This document shows, piece after piece, positions 25,117 through 33,243 of a stretch of DNA of 64,000 bases. This stretch comes from Salarchaeum japonicum. GTDB taxonomy: Archaea > Halobacteriota > Halobacteria > Halobacteriales > Halobacteriaceae. How positions within the stretch are numbered: the first letter of the stretch is position 1; the number at the start of each line of letters is the position of its first letter. The notes beneath the pieces are model-generated. The model did no database searches. It was not told the DNA's origin and was given only the letters and a program-made list of their open reading frames with translations. The translations under genes and the position numbers were made by a program. Location: NCBI RefSeq assembly GCF_020614395.1, contig NZ_CP085324.1, positions 1,803,564-1,867,563 of the forward strand, written 5' to 3'.

Positions 25117-26481
25117 ATGAGCAAGGAGCGACTGCCGAACCTGTCGCGGCGCGAGTACCTCGCGGGCGCGGCGACGCTCGGCGCGCTGGGGGCGGGGGGC
25201 GTGGTGTACAACGGCGACAGTCTCTTCTCGGAGTCGGAGATGCCGACGTACGTCGCCCAGCAGGGCTACCTCCGCTGGGAGCTGGAGCCGCTGTCGTACG
25301 AGAACCAGACGGTGAAGGAGTTCTACGGGTACGGCGACGGCGGGGACGCCGGCGCGAACCCGTCCGCGCCCCTCGCGGCGGACGACGCGGCGAGCCGCGT
25401 GTTCGCGTACACGGGCCCCGTGAACGACAGCCTCGGGTTCCTGCACGGCGGCCCGAACGGCCCCGCGGGCGAGGCTGACTTCGCGTTCTCCGGACTGAGC
25501 CGGTCGAAGGGCGAATGGGTAGTGCGCGACGACCCCCTCGACGCGGACGACGACTACGAGCCGTGGGCGGGCGGGAACCAGCGCGTGGACTGGCAGTGGC
25601 CCGCGGGCGGGACTGACGGCGGCGCGTTCTGGAACGCGTTCGACAGCACGGTGACGGTGACGCCGAAGACGCTGTCCGGCGTGGACTCCTGGCGGTTGCT
25701 CTCCGGGTCGAACCCCGCGGACGCGACCGTGCACGAACTCTCCCCGGAGAAACCCCTGAAGGTTCGCGAGGCGAAGCGGCCGGTGAAGACGATGAACGTG
25801 GACGTGATGCCGGACTCGGCGGACAACGTCTTCGACCCGTACTCCCAGGACACGCTCGACGTAGCCGTGAAACCCGGCGGGGAGGTCGGGCCGGACGACC
25901 TCGACCCCGGGAACTACTCGCTCTACTTCGGCTCCCGGGAGTACCTCGCCGGCCAGAACGGCGCGTCTCCCCAGAAGAGCATGACGGTAGAGGGCGACCT
26001 CCTCCTGAAGTACAAGATTTCCGCGGCGAACTTCAGCCTGAGCGACCGCACCGCCTACCTCGTCGGGAAGTCGAAGTCGGGCGCGTGGGTGCGCGGCACC
26101 GACGCCATCCACCCCGGCGGGTTCGGAACCGGCGACCCCTCGGGAGACCTCGTGGTCTCCGACCTGCACGTGGACGCCGCGGGCGCGGACGAACAGAACC
26201 TGAACGGCGAGTGGGTGGAGTTCCAGAACGCCGGGGACGCGACGCTCGACCTCACCGGCTATACCGTCCGGGACGAGGAGGGCTGGGAGTTCCACATGCC
26301 GGACGGCTTCGCGCTCGACCCGCAGGAGACGGTTCGCCTCCACACGGGGAGCGGCGAGTACGGCCCGCACAACCTCTACTGGGGCGTCGAGTCCGAGGTC
26401 TGGGAGAACGGCGGCGGCACGGTCGTCGTCGAGGACGACACCGGCACGCCGGTTATCGAGTACGAGTACCCGCGGAACTAG
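25117..26481 (+). CDS. Tat-exported lamin-tail-domain protein
   Basis: The protein has 454 residues. The Tat signal is NLSRREYLAGAATLGALGAG (residues 8-27), so the folded protein is exported. The central region (about 40-340) is unfamiliar, with many aromatic and acidic residues (GYLRWELEPLSYENQ, WAGGNQRVDWQWPAGG). The C-terminal domain (about 345-454) is a lamin-tail domain (LTD). It has NLNGEWVEFQNAGDATLDLT, GYTVRDEEGWEF and DPQETVRLHTG. LTDs are immunoglobulin-like adhesion or scaffold modules of exported bacterial and archaeal proteins. A surface-associated role is inferred. Its end overlaps the convergent gene by 4 nt. Confidence 0.85.
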   Translation: MSKERLPNLSRREYLAGAATLGALGAGGVVYNGDSLFSESEMPTYVAQQGYLRWELEPLSYENQTVKEFYGYGDGGDAGANPSAPLAADDAASRVFAYTGPVNDSLGFLHGGPNGPAGEADFAFSGLSRSKGEWVVRDDPLDADDDYEPWAGGNQRVDWQWPAGGTDGGAFWNAFDSTVTVTPKTLSGVDSWRLLSGSNPADATVHELSPEKPLKVREAKRPVKTMNVDVMPDSADNVFDPYSQDTLDVAVKPGGEVGPDDLDPGNYSLYFGSREYLAGQNGASPQKSMTVEGDLLLKYKISAANFSLSDRTAYLVGKSKSGAWVRGTDAIHPGGFGTGDPSGDLVVSDLHVDAAGADEQNLNGEWVEFQNAGDATLDLTGYTVRDEEGWEFHMPDGFALDPQETVRLHTGSGEYGPHNLYWGVESEVWENGGGTVVVEDDTGTPVIEYEYPRN

Positions 26482-26729
26482 GCGGTGACCTTCCAGGTGG
26501 TGCTGGAGGAGTACCCCCACTTCTCGACGTCGAGTTCGATGTCGGCCTGCTGGAGCGCGGGCATGTTCGTGCCGACTTCCTTCGCGGACAGCCCGAGTTC
26601 GTCGCCGATGGCGCGGGACTTGAAGTAGGTCTTCGTCGCGGCGTGTTCGCGGAGGAACCCGAGGATGGCTTCCTGCTTCTCGGTGAGGGTCGGAGCCTGA
26701 ACGGCCTGTGCCTGGGACGCGGCGCTCAT
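26478..26729 (-). CDS. DUF7123-like small winged-helix protein
   Basis: This 83-residue protein resembles a haloarchaeal family I recall as DUF7123. The core TLTEKQEAILGFLREHAA / FKSRAIGDELGLSAKEVGTN reads as a winged helix, ending with a beta wing (WGYSSSTTWKV). DNA binding is likely. A CCTTTTGAG element lies about 25 nt upstream of its start on the minus strand. It diverges from the glycosyltransferase at 26925 across a 195-bp AT- and G-run-rich gap. Confidence 0.8.
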   Translation of the reverse strand: MSAASQAQAVQAPTLTEKQEAILGFLREHAATKTYFKSRAIGDELGLSAKEVGTNMPALQQADIELDVEKWGYSSSTTWKVTA

Positions 26730-26834
26730 ACCAGAGGGGAAGACAGGTACCTCAAAAGGGGCTTTGGTACGCTAAGTAAAACAGACTTCTTAGACCTTCT
26801 TTATGGCGTTTTAGGCGTTTTTGACATTCTCTTT

Positions 26835-26874
26835 GGGGGTGTGGTGGGGGCGGTGGTGGGGTGGTTGGTACGGG
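26835..26874 (+). other. G-run tract with quadruplex potential
   Basis: Four G-runs (26835-26839, 26846-26850, 26858-26861, 26872-26874) are separated by 6-10 nt. They lie in an otherwise AT-rich gap (26730-26924). Just upstream are two near-direct repeats: AGACTTCTT/AGACCTTCTT and GGCGTTTTA/GGCGTTTTT. The element precedes the TATA-like TTCTTACG of the downstream glycosyltransferase gene. Confidence 0.4.
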
Positions 26875-26924
26875 AGGCTAAGAGTCCAGAAAGTTCTTAC
26901 GCGAAACCGCCCCCCATTAGGGCA

Positions 26925-28763
26925 ATGAGCGATGCGTCCGTCGAGGTGAGCGTCGTCCTCCCGGCGTACAACGAGGAGGACACCATCCGGGAGACCGTGG
27001 AGACGACGCTCGCGACGCTCGACGGCTTCCTGCCGGCGGGGAGTTTCGAGGTCGTGGTGGCGGAGGACGGCTGTGACGACCGCACGCCCGAGATCGCGGA
27101 CGAACTCGCGGCCGCGGACTCCCGGGTGCGGCACTTCCACTCGGACGAACGCCTCGGACGGGGTGGCGCGCTGGACTTCGCGTTCGAGCGCGCGGCGGGC
27201 GACGTGCTCGTCTACTTCGACACCGACCTCGCGACCGACATGCGTCACCTGGAGGAACTCGTGGAGAGCGTGCGGTCGGGCGAGTACGACGTGGCGACGG
27301 GGTCGCGGTGGATGCCGGAGAACGTCGCAGACCGGCCCGCGAAGCGCGGCGTCCCCTCCCGGGGGTTCAACTTCGCGACGCGGCTCCTGCTCGGCTCCGA
27401 CCTGCGCGACCACCAGTGCGGGTTCAAGGCGTTCAGCCGGGAGGCGTTCGACGCCCTGCACGGCGAAGTCGAGGACAAACACTGGTTCTGGGACACGGAG
27501 ATGCTCGTGCGCGCCCAGCGCCGGGGGTTCCGCGTGAAGGAGTTCGCGGTGGACTGGACGCCGAAGGGCGATTCGAAGGTCGACCTCGTCCGGGACGTGT
27601 TCGGGATGGGGTCGCAGATTCTCCGGTGTTTCTGGGAGTTCCGGGTGTCGCCGTACGCCAACAGGCGAACCGGGATGGCGGTCGGCGTCCTCCTGTCGGT
27701 TCTGGCGTTCGCGTTGATGTTCGTCTACATCGACGTGGACACGTTCGTGGAGTCGGTGTCGGACGCCGACCCGGCGCTGGTCGCGGCGGGCGCGGCGGTG
27801 TACGTCGCGTCCTGGCCGCTGCGCGGCCTCCGGTACCGCGACATCCTCGCTGAACTCGGATACGACGGGAGCGTGGGGTTCCTCACGGGCGCGGTGTTCA
27901 TCAGTCAGACGGGGAACCTCGTGATACCGGCGCGGGCGGGCGACGCCATCCGCGCGTACATCGTGAAGGCGCGCCGGGGCGTACCGTACACGACGGGGTT
28001 CGCGTCGCTCGCGGTCGAGCGCGTGTTCGACCTCCTCACCATCACGGTGCTCGCGGGGAGCGTCCTGGTGGGGCTCGCGCTGTTCGCGCCGGGAACGCTC
28101 GCCGACCTCGCGACCACCGCGTCCGGCGTCGGCGTTGCGGGGAACGCCGCGGCCGTCCAGCAGGCCGTCGTCGTCGCCACCGCCGTCGGACTGCTCGCCA
28201 TCGGCTCCGTCGCCCTCATCGTCTGGTCGGCGCGCTCCGACTCGAACTACGTCCGCCGCGTCGTGAACTGGGCGAGCGACGACTCCTACACGGAGTACGT
28301 CGCGAGCGTCTTCGAGGACTTCGTGACGGACGTCCAGCGCGTCGCCGGCACCGCGGGCGGGTTCGCTCGCGTCGGCGGGACGAGCGTGCTCGTCTGGACT
28401 ATCGACGTGGCGACGGCGCTGCTCGTGTTCCGCGCGTTCGGCCTCAGCCTCCCGCTCGTCGACCTCGTCGCGGTCGGGTTCTTCGCGGTGAGCGTCGGAA
28501 ACCTCTCGAAGGTGATTCCGGGGCCGCCGGGCGGTATCGGCATCTACGAGGCCGCGTTCGCCGCCATCGTCTCCACGCTCCTCCCCGTGACGTTCGCGAC
28601 CGCGGTCGGCATCGCCATCGTCGACCACATCGTGAAGAACGTCGTCACGGTCGCGGGCGGCGCGGCGTCGATGATTCGGCTGAACGTCTCGCTGACGGAG
28701 GCCGTGGACGGCACCGTCGAACCGGACGCGGAGGAGGAGACGGCGGTCAGTAGTAGTCGGTGA
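26925..28763 (+). CDS. aglD: AglD-like glycosyltransferase (GT2 domain fused to LPG-synthase-type membrane domain)
   Basis: The protein has 612 residues. The N-terminal GT2 domain (about 8-230) has VSVVLPAYNEEDTIRETVE, the metal site FDTDLATDM, and DLRDHQCGFKAF with DTEMLVRAQRRG. This is the pattern of dolichol-phosphate sugar transferases. The C-terminal half (about 250-590) has about eight membrane helices of the lysylphosphatidylglycerol-synthase/flippase-like family, with SQTGNLVIPARAGDAIRAY and KVIPGPPGGIGIYEA. Haloferax AglD, with this architecture, loads the final mannose onto dolichol phosphate for S-layer N-glycosylation. The same role is inferred, but paralogues exist. The start at 26925 is supported by a TATA-like element about 27 nt upstream. 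Confidence 0.85.
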   Translation: MSDASVEVSVVLPAYNEEDTIRETVETTLATLDGFLPAGSFEVVVAEDGCDDRTPEIADELAAADSRVRHFHSDERLGRGGALDFAFERAAGDVLVYFDTDLATDMRHLEELVESVRSGEYDVATGSRWMPENVADRPAKRGVPSRGFNFATRLLLGSDLRDHQCGFKAFSREAFDALHGEVEDKHWFWDTEMLVRAQRRGFRVKEFAVDWTPKGDSKVDLVRDVFGMGSQILRCFWEFRVSPYANRRTGMAVGVLLSVLAFALMFVYIDVDTFVESVSDADPALVAAGAAVYVASWPLRGLRYRDILAELGYDGSVGFLTGAVFISQTGNLVIPARAGDAIRAYIVKARRGVPYTTGFASLAVERVFDLLTITVLAGSVLVGLALFAPGTLADLATTASGVGVAGNAAAVQQAVVVATAVGLLAIGSVALIVWSARSDSNYVRRVVNWASDDSYTEYVASVFEDFVTDVQRVAGTAGGFARVGGTSVLVWTIDVATALLVFRAFGLSLPLVDLVAVGFFAVSVGNLSKVIPGPPGGIGIYEAAFAAIVSTLLPVTFATAVGIAIVDHIVKNVVTVAGGAASMIRLNVSLTEAVDGTVEPDAEEETAVSSSR

Positions 28764-29253
28764 CGAACGGGCCGAGCGCGCCGGCGAGCGCGTGCCGGAG
28801 CGCGGATTCTCTGTCCACGAGGTCGCCGGTGAGAACGCCCGCCGCGCCCTCGGAGCGCGCGACGTTCTCCGCGCCGACCACGTCGTCCATCACGGGCCCG
28901 AGCTCCTCGCCGTCCCGGACGCGTCTCGCGATTTCGGCGGGGAGGACGAACCGCGGGCCGCCGCCCAATCCCATCGTGTCGCCGTCCGTCACGGCCGCCC
29001 ACATGGTGAGCAGGAGGGCGTCGTCCGCGGGTGCGACGCCGCCTTCGAGGCCGACGCCGAGGTCGTAGTCGCCGGCGGCGAGCGCGCGCTCCGCGCGAGT
29101 TCGCGCGCCCTCCCGGGTTTCGTCGTCAGTCATCGGCTGTTCCGACACGCCCGAGTCCACGCCCTCGGCGGCGACGGTGGCGTTCAGCGCGGCGGTCGCG
29201 CGCTCGGTCGCTTCGCGCTTCACGGGGTTCTCGCTCCCGACTGCGATTCGCAT
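28747..29253 (-). CDS. DUF84 / inosine-xanthosine triphosphatase-like protein
   Basis: The protein has 168 residues. The start MRIAVGSENPVKREATERA, plus DYDLGVGLEGGV and LTMWAAVTD, match the YjjX/DUF84 NTPase family. Members hydrolyse non-canonical ITP/XTP and so keep the nucleotide pool clean. GPRFVLPAEIARRV and GAAGVLTGDLVDRESAL are also family-typical. It overlaps the end of the glycosyltransferase by 17 nt in convergent orientation. Confidence 0.88.
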   Translation of the reverse strand: MRIAVGSENPVKREATERATAALNATVAAEGVDSGVSEQPMTDDETREGARTRAERALAAGDYDLGVGLEGGVAPADDALLLTMWAAVTDGDTMGLGGGPRFVLPAEIARRVRDGEELGPVMDDVVGAENVARSEGAAGVLTGDLVDRESALRHALAGALGPFVTDYY

Positions 29254-29371
29254 ACAGGCCCGTGGCGAGCGCGCGGTGAAAGCGTTCCGGCGTCCCTGTG
29301 AGTGCGTGACGAACCCGACGCGAAGGGGAACGCTTATGCGCGTTTTGGGCTAACCCTGTTTCCACGACCCC

Positions 29372-29387
29372 CTCCGAGTTTTCGGAG
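29372..29387 (+). promoter_or_regulatory. Hairpin in the tfb 5' leader
   Basis: CTCCGA-GTTT-TCGGAG is a perfect 6-bp stem with a 4-nt loop, ending 7 nt before the tfb ATG. A TATA-like CGCTTATGCG (about 29329-29338) predicts transcription from about 29360. The mRNA would then have a short leader containing this hairpin, unlike the leaderless genes around it. Translational control or auto-regulation of TFB is possible. Confidence 0.5.
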
Positions 29388-29394
29388 TTTACGC

Positions 29395-30357
29395 ATGACT
29401 AACCAGCGCATACAATCCCGAAGGCAAGAGACGACCGAAGCGGAAACCGAGAGTGAAGAGTCGAACGAATGCCCCGAGTGCGGCGGTCTCGTCATCCAGG
29501 ACGAGGAGCACGGCGAGTCCGTCTGCATGGACTGCGGCCTCGTCGTGGAGGAGGACGGTATCGACCGCGGCCCCGAGTGGCGCGCGTTCGACTCCGCCGA
29601 AAAAGACGAGAAGTCCCGCGTGGGTGCCCCGACGACGAACACGATGCACGACAAGGGCCTCTCCACGAACATCGACTGGCGGGACAAGGACGCCTACGGC
29701 AACAGCCTGAGTTCGAATCAGCGCCAGAAGATGCAGCGACTGCGCAAGTGGAACGAGCGCTTCCGCACGCGCGACGCGAAGGAGCGCAACCTCAAGCAGG
29801 CGCTCGGCGAAATCGACCGGATGGCGTCGGCGCTCGGCCTCCCGGACAACGTCCGCGAGACGGCGTCCGTCATCTACCGTCGTGCGCTTGAGGAAGACCT
29901 CCTGCCCGGCCGGAGCATCGAGGGCGTCTCCACGTCCTGCGTGTACGCCGCCGCGCGGCAGGCCGGCGTCCCCCGGAGTCTCGACGAAATCGCGGACGTC
30001 TCCCGCGTCGAGAAGGCCGAAATCGCCCGCACCTACCGGTACGTCGTGCGCGAACTCGGCCTGGAAGTCCGGCCCGCCGACCCCGAGAGCTACGTGCCGC
30101 GGTTCGCGTCCAGTCTGGAACTCTCGGACGAGGCCGAACACCGCGCCCGCGAACTCCTCCAGACCGCGAAGGACAAGGGCGTGCACTCCGGGAAGTCCCC
30201 GGTCGGTCTCGCCGCCGCCGCGGTCTACGCGGCCGCGCTCCTGACGAACGAGAAGACCACGCAGGCGAAGGTCAGCGAGGTCGCGGACATCAGCGAGGTC
30301 ACCATCCGCAACCGCTACCACGAGCTCCTCGAAGCCGAGGACTCGATTCCCGTCTAG
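29395..30357 (+). CDS. tfb: Transcription initiation factor TFB
   Basis: TFB recruits RNA polymerase to TBP-bound promoters and helps open DNA. It has 320 residues. The N-terminal zinc ribbon has C26, C29, C44 and C47 (CPECGG, CMDCGL). A linker with GPEWRAFD and VGAPTTNTMHDKGLST forms the B-reader region. Two cyclin repeats follow (about 125-215 and 220-315); the second has the BRE-binding helix VADISEVTIRNRYHEL. Haloarchaea carry several tfb paralogues, so a number is not assigned. The ATG at 29395 removes a nonsensical N-terminal extension. Confidence 0.97.
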   Translation: MTNQRIQSRRQETTEAETESEESNECPECGGLVIQDEEHGESVCMDCGLVVEEDGIDRGPEWRAFDSAEKDEKSRVGAPTTNTMHDKGLSTNIDWRDKDAYGNSLSSNQRQKMQRLRKWNERFRTRDAKERNLKQALGEIDRMASALGLPDNVRETASVIYRRALEEDLLPGRSIEGVSTSCVYAAARQAGVPRSLDEIADVSRVEKAEIARTYRYVVRELGLEVRPADPESYVPRFASSLELSDEAEHRARELLQTAKDKGVHSGKSPVGLAAAAVYAAALLTNEKTTQAKVSEVADISEVTIRNRYHELLEAEDSIPV

Positions 30358-30387
30358 GTTTTTCACGCTCGCAGGCCACGCATCGGT

Positions 30388-30747
30388 ATGCGAGTCCCCG
30401 ATTCCGCTCCCGGCCGCGCGGGCGTCGTCGTGCTCGGCGCGCTCGTCGGCGGCGCGCTCGCCGCGCTCGTCAGCACCGTCCTCCCGAACCCGTACCCGCT
30501 CGCGGTCGGTATCGCGGTCGCCGTCCCCGTGATGGACGTCGGCATCTATCCCGAGAACGTCCCCGATAATTCGGGGGTGGCCGCGCAGGTCGGCGTCGGG
30601 GCGGCGGTCGGCGGCGCGCTCGCCGGCTGTCTCGTCGGCTGGGCGTGGCTGTCGTTCTCCCTGCCGTACGCGACGGTGTTCGCGGTCGCGACCGCGTACC
30701 TCGCGGCGGAAGTCGGTGGGTACGCGGCGCTGTCCCGCCTCACCTAA
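30388..30747 (+). CDS. Small four-helix membrane protein
   Basis: This 119-residue protein is Gly/Ala/Val-rich with hydrophobic helices at about 12-32, 37-52, 64-84 and 90-112. The short polar loop IYPENVPDNSGVAAQ separates the halves. I do not recognise it. It sits 30 nt after tfb and 24 nt before aroD, so it may be co-transcribed with either. Confidence 0.65.
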   Translation: MRVPDSAPGRAGVVVLGALVGGALAALVSTVLPNPYPLAVGIAVAVPVMDVGIYPENVPDNSGVAAQVGVGAAVGGALAGCLVGWAWLSFSLPYATVFAVATAYLAAEVGGYAALSRLT

Positions 30748-30771
30748 GTCGGCGGCGCGAAAGTACGAGAT

Positions 30772-31443
30772 ATGGAGTTCACGGAGTTCACGCTCGCCGC
30801 CTCGACGGACACGCTCGCGGACGAACCCGCGGCGCGCGAACACGCGGACTGCCTGGAGTTCCGGCTGGACCTCGCGAGCGACCCGCTCGCCGCGCTCGAC
30901 GACTACGACGGCGCGCTCCCCGTGCTCGCGACGAACCGCGCCGACTGGGAGGGCGGCGCGGCCGCGGACGACGACGCCCGCCTCGACGCGCTCTGTGAGG
31001 CAGTCGGGCACGACGCGGTCGAAGCCGTGGATATCGAGTTGGAGTCGATGCTGGACGGCGACGGCAAGCGCGTGCGGGACGCCGCGTGGGACGCGGACGC
31101 GTCGGTGGTCGTGTCGGTGCACGACTTCGAGGGGACGCCGCTCCGCCAGGACATGCGGGGCCTGCTCGGGAACGCCGTCGAGTACGGCGACGTGGGGAAG
31201 CTCGCGGTCACCGCCCAGGACAGACAGGACGCGCTCGACCTCCTCACGGTGACGCACGAGTACGCGATGGCGGACGAGCCGGTGGCGACGATGGCGATGG
31301 GGGAAGCGGGCCGGCACACGCGCGCGGTCGCGCCCGTCTACGGGTCGAAAATCGGGTACGCGCCCGTGCGGGCCGCGGACGCGACCGCGCCCGGCCAGTA
31401 CGACCTCGAAACCCTCCGCGAACTCGTGGGAGAACTGTCGTGA
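30772..31443 (+). CDS. aroD: 3-Dehydroquinate dehydratase, type I
   Basis: This shikimate-pathway enzyme removes water from 3-dehydroquinate through a Schiff-base lysine. It has 223 residues. Catalytic H117 is in [12 protein letters not shown] and the Schiff-base K143 is in [11 protein letters not shown]. Family motifs [11 protein letters not shown] and [20 protein letters not shown] are present. It stands 2.4 kb upstream of trpCBA and in the same strand direction as the ADTH/DHQ synthase genes that make its substrate. Confidence 0.95.
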   Translation: MEFTEFTLAASTDTLADEPAAREHADCLEFRLDLASDPLAALDDYDGALPVLATNRADWEGGAAADDDARLDALCEAVGHDAVEAVDIELESMLDGDGKRVRDAAWDADASVVVSVHDFEGTPLRQDMRGLLGNAVEYGDVGKLAVTAQDRQDALDLLTVTHEYAMADEPVATMAMGEAGRHTRAVAPVYGSKIGYAPVRAADATAPGQYDLETLRELVGELS

Positions 31444-31497
31444 ACGGTTTGAACTGACGCTACGGTTATCCCCCGTCCGCGCGACTACCGACGTAGA

Positions 31498-32697
31498 ATG
31501 TCGGCTTTCGGAACGCCCGCGAACACCGTCGAGACGCGCCCCCGCGAGGCGTCCCGTTTGGCGCGCGCCGTCCCCGCCGCCCTCGTCGGTCTCGGCGTGC
31601 TCTCGCTCGTCTCGTGGGCGGTCGAGTTCGCGGTGTTCGACCTCCCCGCGGGCGCGCCCGCCGGCCAGTTCGTCGGGGAGGCCGCGCTCTCGCTCGCGGT
31701 CTGCGGCGGGTTCGCGTTCGCGGCGTACTGGCTCCGCGAGAGCGACGTGCACGCCGCGCGCTACCCCCGCATCCTCCAGTGGTGTGCGGGCGTGAGCGTC
31801 GGCTTCCTCGTTCTGAACCTCGTGGTGATGGCGGTCGCGCCCGCGGCCACGCTCGAAGCGAACGTCGGGTGGGCGCGGGGGACGCTCGTGTTCGGCGCGC
31901 TCGGCGGCCTGGTTCTCGGCGTCGTGGAGGCGCGGTCTATCGAACGCGCGGAGCGAGCGGAGCGCGCGACCGTTCGCGCGGAGTACGCGGACGCCCAGCG
32001 GCAGTGGCTCGACTACCTGAACGGCCTGCTACGTCACGAAATCCTGAACAAGGCGACCATCGTGGACGGGCACGCGGCCCTCATCGAGGAGTCGGTGGAC
32101 GACCCGGACGCGCTCGCGAACGTGGACGTCATCCGGCGGAAGACCGACCAGATGACGGACGTCATCGAGGACGTGCGCGTGCTCATCGAGTCCGCGGAGT
32201 CCCCGGAGGCGTTCGAGCCCGTGAACGTGTCCGCGGTCGTGCGCGCGGAGACGACCGACCTCCGGGACGCGCGGCGGTCGGTGACCGTGAACCTCGACGT
32301 CCCGAACGACGTGTACGTGTCGGCGGACGCCCTCCTCTCCCGCGTCTTCTCGAACCTCCTGCGGAACGCCGTCGAGCACAACGACAGCGACCACCCCCTG
32401 GTGTCGGTGTCGGTGACGGAGCGCGCCGACAGCGTGGTCGTCGAGGTGTCGGACGACGGTTCCGGGGTGCCCGCGGACGTGCGGGACTGCCTGTTCGAGC
32501 GCGGCGAGAACACGGGGGACAGGCACGGACTCGGTCTCTACCTCGTCGCGCGCCTCGTGGAGCGCTACGACGGCGATATCGAACTGACGGAGACCGGGCC
32601 GGCGGGGAGTACGTTCACGGTCACGCTCCCGCGCGCCGACCCGCCCGCGGGCGCGACCGAGGAGCGGGAGGCGGTCTCCGGGCCGCTCGCGGCGTAG
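31498..32697 (+). CDS. Membrane sensor histidine kinase
   Basis: The protein has 399 residues. Four hydrophobic helices (about 23-48, 60-80, 92-116, 126-145) form a membrane sensor without a large extracellular domain. The phosphoacceptor is H180 in LNGLLRHEILNKATIV, the form typical of haloarchaeal kinases. The N-box is SNLLRNAVEHNDSD, G1 is VSDDGSGVP, and G2 is HGLGLYLVARLV. No response regulator adjoins it, so it is an orphan kinase. Its signal is unknown. It interrupts the aroD-trp neighbourhood and has its own TATA-like CGGTTATCC. Confidence 0.93.
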   Translation: MSAFGTPANTVETRPREASRLARAVPAALVGLGVLSLVSWAVEFAVFDLPAGAPAGQFVGEAALSLAVCGGFAFAAYWLRESDVHAARYPRILQWCAGVSVGFLVLNLVVMAVAPAATLEANVGWARGTLVFGALGGLVLGVVEARSIERAERAERATVRAEYADAQRQWLDYLNGLLRHEILNKATIVDGHAALIEESVDDPDALANVDVIRRKTDQMTDVIEDVRVLIESAESPEAFEPVNVSAVVRAETTDLRDARRSVTVNLDVPNDVYVSADALLSRVFSNLLRNAVEHNDSDHPLVSVSVTERADSVVVEVSDDGSGVPADVRDCLFERGENTGDRHGLGLYLVARLVERYDGDIELTETGPAGSTFTVTLPRADPPAGATEEREAVSGPLAA

Positions 32698-33150
32698 CTA
32701 GAGGTCTTCGAGCGCGCGGAGTTTCTGTTCGACTTCGGGCGGGGCGGCGCTGGGGCCGTCGCGGACGCGGTGGTCGGGGACGACGAGCGGGAGCGGGTTC
32801 TCGGCGAGCGCCGTCCGTACCTCGTCGAGGTCGTCGGGGTCGTCGGGGTCGAGGCCGGGCGTGATGCGGGCGAGGGCTTCGACGGAGAGCTGGTCGCCGT
32901 AGGGGATTTCTCTGACCTGTTCGAGGACGTTCCGGTGGGTGGTGGGGACGGTGAGGCCGATTTCGACCTCGCGGAAGTCGTCCTCGACGCCTTCGAGGTA
33001 CGCGAAGAGTCGGTCGAGGAGGGCGTGGTCGCCGTCGGCGTCCGCGTCGGGAGAGGTGGGGAAGGAGACGCTGATGAGTCGGTCGCCGGCGAGGCCGAGT
33101 TGGACGTAGCGGTCGAGGTAGTCGGAGTGGCGTGCGTAGAGGCCGCTCAT
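32698..33150 (-). CDS. MGMT-like (alkyltransferase-like) protein lacking the catalytic cysteine
   Basis: The protein has 150 residues. The C-terminal half aligns with O6-alkylguanine-DNA alkyltransferases: VREIPYGDQLSVEALARI, then DEVRTALAENPLPLVVPDHR. Active enzymes have the Pro-Cys-His-Arg motif; here it is Pro-Asp-His-Arg with Asp126. Methyl transfer is therefore not possible. Alkyltransferase-like proteins (ATLs), which bind O6-alkylguanine and flag it for excision repair, usually have Trp or Ala there. The start at 33150 is chosen because TATA box 33174-33181 lies about 26 nt upstream; a longer frame to 33192 would run across that box. It diverges from trpC. Confidence 0.75.
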   Translation of the reverse strand: MSGLYARHSDYLDRYVQLGLAGDRLISVSFPTSPDADADGDHALLDRLFAYLEGVEDDFREVEIGLTVPTTHRNVLEQVREIPYGDQLSVEALARITPGLDPDDPDDLDEVRTALAENPLPLVVPDHRVRDGPSAAPPEVEQKLRALEDL

Positions 33151-33173
33151 GGGCGTGTGGTGGCGCGTCGTCG

Positions 33174-33181
33174 GTTTATAC
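33174..33181 (-). promoter_or_regulatory. TATA box of the MGMT-like gene
   Basis: Reading on the minus strand the element is GTATAAAC, centred about 27 nt upstream of the ATG at 33150. It fits a leaderless start and decides between the two possible start codons. Confidence 0.6.
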
Positions 33182-33214
33182 CTCCCGGGCACGGCGGAAG
33201 AGACGAAAGCCTAA

Positions 33215-33240
33215 TGTACAAAAGAGTGCATTGACGTACA
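33215..33240 (+). promoter_or_regulatory. Tandem TGTACA/CGTACA boxes on the trpC promoter
   Basis: TGTACA (33215-33220) and CGTACA (33235-33240) are spaced 20 bp centre to centre, on the same face of the helix. The first overlaps the predicted TATA region (CTAATGTA) and the second ends 3 nt before the trpC ATG. TGTACA is the TRP box bound by TrpY in Methanothermobacter. A TrpY-like tryptophan repressor here is an inference. Confidence 0.5.
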
Positions 33241-33243
33241 ACA

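Noticed and set aside
33151-33192. Longer start for the MGMT-like gene
   Set aside because: It would place the TATA box inside the coding sequence and add a non-conserved basic segment.
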